Assembly: GCA_040878035.1 (NCBI GenBank)
Contig: JBBDMX010000094.1
Location: forward strand, 3,472-67,471
Reading direction: 5' to 3'
Length of the DNA stretch: 64,000 bases
Source of the DNA: JBBDMX01 sp040878035
Lineage (GTDB): Bacteria; Planctomycetota; Phycisphaerae; Phycisphaerales; Phycisphaeraceae
The translations under genes and the position numbers were made by a program. Positions within the stretch are counted from its first letter, which is position 1, and each line of letters starts with the position of its first letter. Below, piece after piece: positions 38,546-45,642 of the stretch. The notes under the pieces are model-generated. The model was not told where the DNA came from, made no database searches, and was given only the letters and a program-made list of their open reading frames with translations.

Positions 38546-40729
38546 TCAGGAGGCCAGGATGCTGATGGTGGACAGGTCCCCTGCGGCGGCCACGGCGCGG
38601 GCGATCAGTTCATCTTGCTCGATGCGGGATAGTTCTACGAATCGAGCGTTGAGGCCGGCGACGCGAATAACAAGGTCGCAAAAGCGTTCGGGATGCCGTT
38701 GCGCCTCGCGCAGTTGTGCAGCGTCGAGCACGCTGATCTGCAATTCCTGCCCGCCGTCGCCGAAGAAGCCCTCGATCAGTGCCTCCAGGATCGCTGGCTG
38801 GGCTTGCCCGGGCGGGAGCGTGAGGTTGAGGTTGGTGCCGCCGGCAAAGTCGCGGGCGGCGTCGAGCTTGAGCACGCTGGCGAGCATGGCGGTGGGACCC
38901 TGACGCATCGTACCGGTGATTCCGCCCAGGCTGTCGCCCACGGGTGTGCCCGCGTGGCGGCCGTCGAGCGAAGCACCGATCCGGGCGCCGTCGACATGGT
39001 GCAGACTGCGCACGACATGACAAACCACCGGGCGCGGCAAACCTTCGGCCGCCAGCTTGTCCAGGACTTGTCGCCGCAACGCAACCAGCGCTGTGGCCCA
39101 TCGGTCGGCGCCATCGTCATCGTTGCCCCATTTCGGGGCCGCTTCGAGCAGTCGGCCGATCGACGGTTCGTCAAGGTTGTGGTGCATCGCGGCGATCAAC
39201 TGCCCCAATGTCACCCGCATCTCGGTAAACACGAGATGCTGAATCGCCGCCAGGGCGTTGGCGGCATTGGCCAACCCGCGCGTGTAAATGCACGGTACGC
39301 GATAGGGCATCGCCACCATCAGGTCGCGCCCGCGTGCCGCGCTGTCGCGCATGAGCGATGTGGTCAGCGGTGTTGGCATCGTCTGAGCCATCTGCCGTTG
39401 CGTCGCCTCGCGGTGTGACAGGCCGCCGCGGATTTGCGATTCGTAGGTCGGCGCCAGCTTCGCCAATAGCGCGCTCATGTCGCCGATCGCCTCGGGATCG
39501 GGCAGTTGCAGCAGCGTGCGGTTGAGCAGTTCCAGATCGTTGTAGGCGCCGCCCAGCGACACGGCCGAATCGAACAGTCGGCCGGGAATGCCCAATTCAT
39601 TGCAGCCGATGACGCAGTAGTCGCTGGCATCGCCGGGCGCGACGCCTGCTTCGACAAAGCCGCACACGGTCGGGCGATCGTGTACCAGCAGGGGCATGCT
39701 TCGCCCGCGCGAAAGCATCGCCAGGGCCCGCTGGCGAACCGGGCCGTGCAGCGCATCGTGCCAGCGGAGGAACAGGTGCGGGTCGGCCACGGGCACGCGA
39801 TCGAAGGCATCGAGAAATGCGATGGTCACCGCGTTGCAGCAGTCCCGACCTTCATGATCAGCACCGCCAATGGTGATGGCCTGCGTCTTGGAGCCTTTGC
39901 CAAGGTACGAGTTAGCGGCCAGGCGCAGCAGGAACGCGCCCACCAGGTCCGCAGCGGCGTCGGGATCGGCAGCGGCCTCGGGGGCGAAGCACGCCAGGGC
40001 ACGATCCGGCAGGCCGATGGACACCGACAAGCGCTGCCCCTCCAGAGCCATCGCCACGTGCGTCAGGGCGATCGCCTGAAGCCCTTCAAGCAGATTACGT
40101 GCCGGGTGTTCGGGCACGTGCCGGCAAGCTTCGGCGACACGACGATGGCACCGGGCGACGACGGGATCATCGCACACCTGGGCCGTGGCCGCGGCCACAT
40201 CGGCGCAGCGATGCGACCAGGCGATCACGGCGTCCACCGCCATCCGCATGGCCTTCCGGTAGGTCTGCTGGTCGGCATCACCTGCATCAGCATGGCGATC
40301 GATCTGGTCCAGCACGCTGCGCAGACCGCGGTTGACGATCAGGTCCAGGTCGACCGCCAGGTGCCCGGCGCCGCCGGGGCTGGCGAGATCGATCCAGTAG
40401 CTGCGCAGGGGTGCCGGCACCTTGTCATTCAGAAAGCCGCGCAGGTCTTCGTGCTCGATGGCGACCTGCGCATCGACGTTCAGGCCGTGCTCGGGCAGCA
40501 GCATCCACGCGCGCGGGGCGCTGGAGGTGTTGCCGGCGAAGATCGGATTCGTCGTGACATCGATGGTCATGTGCTCCAAGACGTGACGCAGCGCCAGGGC
40601 CCGGCGAAGAGGCGCCGGCTCGTCGGCGTGCCGTTGCCACGCCTCGGTGACCAGGGCGGCGCGCTGGAGACACACCGTATCGGCGGCGCCGAACAAGCGA
40701 TCCTGAATGTCTCGCAGCAGCTGCTTCAT
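38546..40729 (-). CDS. Glycyl radical enzyme of unknown substrate
   Basis: A 727-residue member of the pyruvate formate-lyase-like superfamily. The radical glycine is G692 in RVAGLNARFVELS, a variant of the usual RVxGYxxxF. The catalytic site is C376-N-E378 in VIGCNELGIPGR. This GCxE pattern is found in dehydratases and lyases of the choline, glycerol and hydroxyproline groups. Its length is shorter than most relatives (about 800). The start overlaps the stop of the activase (ATGA). The subgroup is not one I can assign. Such enzymes act without oxygen, so the strain may be able to live in low oxygen. Eliminating or decarboxylating a polyol, amine or sugar acid is possible. Confidence 0.82.
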   Translation of the reverse strand: MKQLLRDIQDRLFGAADTVCLQRAALVTEAWQRHADEPAPLRRALALRHVLEHMTIDVTTNPIFAGNTSSAPRAWMLLPEHGLNVDAQVAIEHEDLRGFLNDKVPAPLRSYWIDLASPGGAGHLAVDLDLIVNRGLRSVLDQIDRHADAGDADQQTYRKAMRMAVDAVIAWSHRCADVAAATAQVCDDPVVARCHRRVAEACRHVPEHPARNLLEGLQAIALTHVAMALEGQRLSVSIGLPDRALACFAPEAAADPDAAADLVGAFLLRLAANSYLGKGSKTQAITIGGADHEGRDCCNAVTIAFLDAFDRVPVADPHLFLRWHDALHGPVRQRALAMLSRGRSMPLLVHDRPTVCGFVEAGVAPGDASDYCVIGCNELGIPGRLFDSAVSLGGAYNDLELLNRTLLQLPDPEAIGDMSALLAKLAPTYESQIRGGLSHREATQRQMAQTMPTPLTTSLMRDSAARGRDLMVAMPYRVPCIYTRGLANAANALAAIQHLVFTEMRVTLGQLIAAMHHNLDEPSIGRLLEAAPKWGNDDDGADRWATALVALRRQVLDKLAAEGLPRPVVCHVVRSLHHVDGARIGASLDGRHAGTPVGDSLGGITGTMRQGPTAMLASVLKLDAARDFAGGTNLNLTLPPGQAQPAILEALIEGFFGDGGQELQISVLDAAQLREAQRHPERFCDLVIRVAGLNARFVELSRIEQDELIARAVAAAGDLSTISILAS

Positions 40730-41454
40730 GCGTCGGCTCCAATCAACGACAGACCGCGGGCCCGCATGCCCTGAACTGCCGCCGCCACACGCTGGGTCGT
40801 CACCGTGGCGGATCGCGCCGTGGGCCGGGCGGTCTTGCGCAGGTCATGCCCGGGCAGCAGTTCCACGAACACGGGGCGCGGCAACGCCGCGATCGTGTCG
40901 GCCAGTTGCGCCATCGCGCCATCGTCGTCGCTGAAACCAGCGATGATGGGAACTCGTACGCGCACGGGGGTCGCCGTCTGGCGCAACAGCCACACCAGAT
41001 TGGCCAGCGGCAGGCGGGCGTCGCCGCCGGTGCCGGCGCGGAAGCGATCGGCGTCGACAGACTTCAGATCCCACAGCCACAGGTCCACATGTGGGCTGAC
41101 GCGCTGCACGGCCTGAAGTGGGACGTGGCCGGCCGTCTCGATGCAACGGTGGTGGCCCAGGCGTCCCAGCCCTTCGAGCAGGACCGCGACGGCCTGGCCC
41201 TGCATCAGCGGTTCACCGCCCGAGACGGTCACCCCGCCGCCGCTGGTCTTCCAGAATCGCGCATCGCGGGCCACGTGATCCACCAGAGACCGCACATCCC
41301 ACTCCTGCGCGCCAGGCGACGTGGCTGGTCTTGCTTCAGGATTGTGGCACCACCAACAGCGCAGCGGACAGCCCTGAAGGAACGCCACGGTGCGGATGCC
41401 CGGGCCATCGTGCAGGCAGAATCGTTGAATGGCATTGATGCGCAAAAGCGGCAC
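40726..41454 (-). CDS. Glycyl radical enzyme activase (radical SAM)
   Basis: Generates the glycyl radical on the downstream enzyme. The 242 residues show FCLHDGPGIRTVAFLQGCPLRCWWCHNPEA with the Cx3Cx2C cluster motif and GGGVTVSGGEPLMQ for SAM binding. It lacks the two extra ferredoxin-type clusters of longer activases, so it is of the short PflA-like form. The start is a GTG at 41454, 2 bp after the FG-GAP gene's stop. It overlaps the glycyl radical enzyme gene by 4 bp, a classic pair. Confidence 0.9.
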   Translation of the reverse strand: MPLLRINAIQRFCLHDGPGIRTVAFLQGCPLRCWWCHNPEARPATSPGAQEWDVRSLVDHVARDARFWKTSGGGVTVSGGEPLMQGQAVAVLLEGLGRLGHHRCIETAGHVPLQAVQRVSPHVDLWLWDLKSVDADRFRAGTGGDARLPLANLVWLLRQTATPVRVRVPIIAGFSDDDGAMAQLADTIAALPRPVFVELLPGHDLRKTARPTARSATVTTQRVAAAVQGMRARGLSLIGADA

Positions 41455-41456
41455 GG

Positions 41457-42770
41457 CTATGGCCTCGCGGGGGGTTGGGGCACGGGCGAGAGATTCTGGA
41501 AGTAGCGGACGTGACCCCCGCCAAAGTCTGTGCCGCCAAACAGATCCAGGTCGCCGTCGCCGTCAGCATCGGCGATGACGTTGTTGTAGGCGAATTCCTT
41601 CAGGATCGAGCGGAAGGTGAACGCCGTACCGTTGCCGCTATTGAGCAAGGCAAAGACTTGCCCCGGGGCCTTGTCCACGCCGACGCTGCTGACTGCCGTG
41701 AGGATGTCCAAGTCGCCATCGTGATCCAGGTCCCCGACTTCCAGCGTGTGCAACGAGAAGAGTGACGCCAGCCTGACCTGCGGCGCCTGAATCAGCACTT
41801 CCTGCCAGGCGCCCGTGGCATGTTCCGGCGCCAGGTAAATGCGGATGCCCTTGGGACCGCCCGTGGTGGCTCCGCTTAGTTGCTCGGCATTGCTGACGAT
41901 GATGTCAATCCGGCCGTCGCCGTTCATGTCGGCGACCTTGACCTTCTTGGCGTAGTTGTCCTGCGAACCGCGATTGTTGTCGGCGGGGTACTGATCGGCG
42001 GCATAGATGTGCTGCACGAACTGGGCGGTAGCCAGATTGCCGGCGGGGGTCTCGAACCAGAGGCCATTAATGACGATGTCGGGCCGGCCGTCACCGTTGA
42101 TGTCAGCCAGGGCCAGCCCCTCGCGCGGGTGGGTGGGAATGTGTCGGCGGGTCCACCTGCCGTCACCGTGGTTGAGCATGACGAACAGGCCGTATTGCAC
42201 ATCGCGCGTGACGATGTCCGGGTGTCCGTTGCCGCTGAGGTCGGCGACTTTGATCTCAGACATGTGGCGGACGTAGTTGTCGGCGTTCTGCGTGCCCGTG
42301 CCGCTCCACGTCGTCACGGTGTGGCGTTCCCAGTTGAGCGTGAGGGTGCCGGGGTTGCGATACCAGAACACGCAGCCCGGGCCGAGGTTGTTGTTGGAGT
42401 TGGGCACGACCAAATCGAGAAAGCCGTCGCCATCCATGTCCGCCACGGTCAGGTCGCCGCCGAACCGGTTCCGGTGGCCCAGGCTCTTGTCATTGGGCGC
42501 GATGATGGTCTCCACCATGCTCGACGTGTCGGGATTCCACTGATAGAGGCGAAGCGAGTTGCTGCGGACGGAGGCGACGAACTCGGATCGGCCGTCGTTG
42601 TTGAAGTCGCCCGCGACCGAGCTGCCGGTGCCATTGGGGGACTTGAGCACGATCATCGGATCGCCAAACAGTGGGGTGTCGGCGCGCAGGGGGCGAGCGT
42701 AGACCACGAACATCCCACACGCTAGCAGCCGCAGGAGAATCTTGATGTGGGTCAACGGTCGCATAGCCAT
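41457..42770 (-). CDS. FG-GAP/VCBS repeat secreted protein
   Basis: A 437-residue exported protein with a signal peptide (about 1-31, ending PLRA/DT) and a beta-propeller of FG-GAP repeats. D-x-D-x-D-G calcium loops appear about seven times: DFNNDGRSEF, DMDGDGFLDLVV, DLSGNGHPDIV, DINGDGRPDIVI, DMNGDGRIDIIV, DLDHDGDLDIL and DADGDGDLDLF. It is transcribed with the glycyl radical genes, 2 bp upstream of the activase. No catalytic domain is seen, so surface attachment or ligand binding is likely. The link with the anaerobic enzyme pair is unusual. Confidence 0.82.
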   Translation of the reverse strand: MAMRPLTHIKILLRLLACGMFVVYARPLRADTPLFGDPMIVLKSPNGTGSSVAGDFNNDGRSEFVASVRSNSLRLYQWNPDTSSMVETIIAPNDKSLGHRNRFGGDLTVADMDGDGFLDLVVPNSNNNLGPGCVFWYRNPGTLTLNWERHTVTTWSGTGTQNADNYVRHMSEIKVADLSGNGHPDIVTRDVQYGLFVMLNHGDGRWTRRHIPTHPREGLALADINGDGRPDIVINGLWFETPAGNLATAQFVQHIYAADQYPADNNRGSQDNYAKKVKVADMNGDGRIDIIVSNAEQLSGATTGGPKGIRIYLAPEHATGAWQEVLIQAPQVRLASLFSLHTLEVGDLDHDGDLDILTAVSSVGVDKAPGQVFALLNSGNGTAFTFRSILKEFAYNNVIADADGDGDLDLFGGTDFGGGHVRYFQNLSPVPQPPARP

Positions 42771-42856
42771 TCTCGTGGTATTCCCACAAGCCTCACGTCA
42801 CCGCGGCGCTCGAACACGGGTCGCCACTCTTCCTTCAACGGCGATCACGGACCGGT

Positions 42857-43828
42857 TTACGGCCACTGGAACACCGTCCCCATCAGCGACTGCGGCTCAT
42901 CCCGCAACCGCGCATAGGTTTGGGGCGCGCGGTCGACCAGAACGACGTCCTGAACCAACGGCTCGATACGGATCAGGCCGTGGGCGGTCAGGCGAACCAG
43001 TTCCAGCAGGTCGCGGCGCTTGAAGTGCGTTGCGTGCAGGAACTCCAGCCCCTGCGTCTGTGCCGCCAGGCAGGGGTAGGTGACATCAAACCGTCCGGCG
43101 CAGAGAAAAAGCTTGCCGCCATAGCGCAGCACTCCTGGGTCGCCCGGGCTCCTGCCGATGATCTGGTCGAGGATATCGGCTCCAGAGTCTTCGAGACAGA
43201 CGTCGAACCGCTGCCCCCGCAGTTGCTTCCATGCTGGTTCGTCGGGAACCTCCACAAGGTGCCGCACCCCACATTGGCGCGCCAGGGCCAACCGGCCGGC
43301 ACCACGGTTACAGAGCGTGACCTCGGCACCGGCGGCGCGAGCGGCCTGGGCAGCGAACTGGCCGATCAGCCCCGCTCCAACCACCAGCACGCGATCGCCC
43401 AGCCGAACATCGCATCGCCGTATATCGTGCAGTGACACCGCCGCGACGCCGAACAGGGCGGCATGCGTCGGATCGATCCCATCCGGCAGAACCACCGTGA
43501 GGTTTGTCGGGCTGTCCAGATCAGCGACATCGAACACCATGAACTGTCCGTGGTGCCGAAAGTTCCCGCCAAACACGCGATCGCCCACGGCATAGCCGGT
43601 CACGCCGTCACCCAGCTCGACCACGCGCCCGACCGTCTGGTAGCCGCATCGGCAAGGCCAGCGCGACCCTCCGTAGGGCCCGCCCATGAGAAAGCTGCGC
43701 TCCGTACCGTTGGATACGCCCGAGTACTCGGTCTTGACCAGGATCTGCCCCGCGCCGCAGGTGGGCATAGGGTCCGTGATCAGTTCAGCGTGCCCGCGCC
43801 GGGGAAAGTGAATCACCCTAGCCGTCAC
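42857..43828 (-). CDS. MDR-family dehydrogenase without the catalytic Zn cysteine
   Basis: Medium-chain dehydrogenase/reductase, about 323 residues. The GroES-like N-terminal half has SGVSNGTERSFLMGG, where zinc enzymes carry a Cys ligand; the SGxSxGTE form is typical of the BchC-like/zinc-independent group. The nucleotide fold has VLVVGAGLIGQFAAQAARAAG. I prefer the GTG at 43828, nine bases after AAAGGG. ATGs at 43837, 43846 and 43864 are alternatives. It is 66-75 bp after the PhyH gene and 86 bp before the FG-GAP gene. Oxidation of a polyol or hydroxy acid is likely but not shown. Confidence 0.75.
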   Translation of the reverse strand: MTARVIHFPRRGHAELITDPMPTCGAGQILVKTEYSGVSNGTERSFLMGGPYGGSRWPCRCGYQTVGRVVELGDGVTGYAVGDRVFGGNFRHHGQFMVFDVADLDSPTNLTVVLPDGIDPTHAALFGVAAVSLHDIRRCDVRLGDRVLVVGAGLIGQFAAQAARAAGAEVTLCNRGAGRLALARQCGVRHLVEVPDEPAWKQLRGQRFDVCLEDSGADILDQIIGRSPGDPGVLRYGGKLFLCAGRFDVTYPCLAAQTQGLEFLHATHFKRRDLLELVRLTAHGLIRIEPLVQDVVLVDRAPQTYARLRDEPQSLMGTVFQWP

Positions 43829-43903
43829 CGCGATCATCCCTTTCATCACGACAGTCAGCGTCATCGACACGAGTGCATTGTCCGCAATGCCGGCTCGGCG
43901 AGT

Positions 43904-44773
43904 TCATGTGCGTCTGGCCACCGCGGTGGGTTCAAAGTCTGGAAACTTCGGGAGCGGCGCCGCTTCGCCGGACGCTTCGTGCATTTGCGGTGGAAAAACA
44001 CCGAGGATGGCGCCGCCGCGCATAACCCATTCATACCGCTTGAATCGCAGGTTGCGATCCGCCAGCGCCGGCGTCGAATAGACCCCGGCGACGGCGATGC
44101 GGCCGCACTCGGATGTATTGGGCGGGCTGTAGTGGTAAAGGCTCGAGTGCCAGCACACGGCGTCGCCCGGCGCCAGCTCGATGTGATGCAGGCCGTACTT
44201 GGCCTGGCACGCGGCGACGCTTTGGCGCGGCAGTTCGCCGTGGATCGAGCCTTCATACATCCCGTGTGTTTCGATCGGCTCGCGATGCGTGCCGGGGATG
44301 AACTGCATGCAGCCGTTGGCCTTGGTCGCCGGATCGATGGCGATCCAGAAGTTGAAGGGCTGGGTCTCGCCGTCGCGCCACAGGCCGTTGTCCTGGTGCC
44401 AAGGCGTGGCGCTGCCGGTGCGCGCGGGCTTGAGAAAGCAGGAGTTGAACTTCAGGAGCAGATCGTCACCCAGGAAGTGCTGGGCGATGCGCGGCATCAA
44501 TGGCCCGGCATGGATGGTGTGCCAGATCAAGGGTGACGTCACGCAGAGCTGGCCCAGTTTGCGGAATCGCGCGGCCCGGGCCTCGGGTGAGTCGCCCATG
44601 GGGTCCATCGGGTCGCGCTGATTGCCGCCAACTTCGTGCTCAGGCTTGAGAATGTGATCGCGGATCACACCGCGCACCTCGATGGCGGTGTCCCGTTCGA
44701 TCGCGTGCGGCACGATGAAGTAGCCGTCGCGCTGGTATTGCCGCTGCTGTTCGTCGCTGGGTTGCCAAGTCAT
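43904..44773 (-). CDS. Phytanoyl-CoA dioxygenase-like Fe(II)/2-oxoglutarate oxygenase
   Basis: PhyH-family hydroxylase, 289 residues. The Fe(II) ligands are H and D of TPWHQDNG and a distal His in CWHSSLYHYSPPN; R of ECGRIAV is the 2-oxoglutarate-binding arginine. GNQRDPMDPMGDSPEARAARFRKLGQL is a family-type region. The start at 44773 is preceded by GGAG at a spacing of eight. It is the first gene of what looks like a five-gene operon ending with the glycyl radical enzyme, although the pairing of an oxygen-using with an oxygen-sensitive enzyme is odd. Substrate unknown. Confidence 0.82.
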   Translation of the reverse strand: MTWQPSDEQQRQYQRDGYFIVPHAIERDTAIEVRGVIRDHILKPEHEVGGNQRDPMDPMGDSPEARAARFRKLGQLCVTSPLIWHTIHAGPLMPRIAQHFLGDDLLLKFNSCFLKPARTGSATPWHQDNGLWRDGETQPFNFWIAIDPATKANGCMQFIPGTHREPIETHGMYEGSIHGELPRQSVAACQAKYGLHHIELAPGDAVCWHSSLYHYSPPNTSECGRIAVAGVYSTPALADRNLRFKRYEWVMRGGAILGVFPPQMHEASGEAAPLPKFPDFEPTAVARRT

Positions 44774-44849
44774 GCCCGTCGCTCCGTTTGACTCGAACCG
44801 TCCTCCCACCCAAAGGGCCGATTCATGCCACTAGTGATTCTGCATAGTA

Positions 44850-45055
44850 TAGCGCCTGGCATGGGTCCCGCTGAGCGTTTTCGGCCCCTTGATCGGCCAT
44901 CCGCTCGATGCGGCCCAGGATCGCCGCCAACAGCGAGCGAGGGATCGCCACCTCAACCAACTGCAACACCACCTGCCAGGCGTGATGGACGACCTTGCAT
45001 CCGATCTTGACTTGCATCCGATCTTGATTAGCTTGTCCCGCAGCGTGGTCAGCGT
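44850..45055 (-). pseudogene. IS1380-family transposase relic, C-terminal end
   Basis: On the minus strand the sequence reads TTLRDKLIKIG, then KVVHHAWQVVLQLVEVAIPRS and LLAAILGRIERM, which matches the end of IS1380-type DDE transposases. A 17-bp tandem duplication (TTGCATCCGATCTTGA repeated, 44995-45026) breaks the frame. Only the last 60 or so codons remain and no inverted repeats are seen. It abuts the truncated ABC permease, so an insertion followed by deletion probably removed the rest of the transport operon. Confidence 0.55.
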
Positions 45056-45058
45056 CCA

Positions 45059-45451
45059 GTGCTGTCGGGCATCGCCAGCGGTTACGCGATCTTCCTGCTC
45101 AAGGGGTTCTTCGATTCGCTGCCCCCCGAGCTTTACGAAAGTGCCGCGCTGGACGGTGCCGGCGAGTTCCGCATCTTCTGGCAGATCACCATGAGCCTGA
45201 GCAAGCCCATCCTGGCGGTGATCGCTCTCAACGCCTTCACCCTGGCGTACGCCGATTTCATCTTCGCGCTACTCATCTGTCAGGACCAGCGTATGTGGAC
45301 GCTGATGGTATGGATGTACGACTTGCAATCGCGCAGCGGCACGGGCATGATCTACGCCTCGTTGCTCATCGGCGCCATCCCCACGCTCATCGCCTTTGCC
45401 CTGTGCCAAAAGGTGATCATGCGCGGCATCGTGGTGCCGGTGGAGAAATGA
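45059..45451 (+). pseudogene. Carbohydrate ABC transporter permease, C-terminal remnant (MalG type)
   Basis: The last 130 residues of a MalG-like inner-membrane permease. FLLKGFFDSLPPELYESAALDGAGEFRIFWQITMSLSKPIL is the EAA loop that contacts the ATPase; three hydrophobic segments follow and the C-terminus IMRGIVVPVEK is natural. A full permease is about 280 residues. The missing N-terminal half and the lack of a MalF partner, binding protein or ATPase nearby show a broken operon. The upstream junction falls at the IS1380 relic. It is unlikely to work. Confidence 0.78.
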
Positions 45452-45453
45452 AA

Positions 45454-45639
45454 TAGCCACAGATGGACACAGATAAACACAGATGGGAGAAGAGGGGATG
45501 AACACGAAGGCACGAAGGCACGAAGGCACGAAGAGGACGGAAGAACACTGGAAATCAATCGGTAATTCTTCTTCGTGTCTTCGTATCTTCGTGCCTTCGT
45601 GTTCAATTCATCTGTGTCCATCTGTGTTCATCTGTGGCT
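45454..45639. repeat. Long dispersed inverted repeat at a convergent gene junction
   Basis: The left arm begins AGCCACAGATGGACACAGAT and contains GAACACGAAGGCACGAAGG with three CACGAAGG units. The right arm holds CTTCGTGTCTTCGTATC, CTTCGTGCCTTCGTGTTC and CATCTGTGTTCATCTGTGGC. Arms of about 75 bp pair around a 30-base loop. It lies between the permease remnant (plus) and the glycosidase-like gene (minus) and would form a strong bidirectional terminator. The CACGAAG unit is shared with 16551-16701. Confidence 0.8.
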
Positions 45640-45642
45640 GAT

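Noticed and set aside
45490..45540. Short tandem CACGAAGG units looking like CRISPR repeats
   Set aside because: Units are 8 bp without spacers and form one arm of an inverted repeat.
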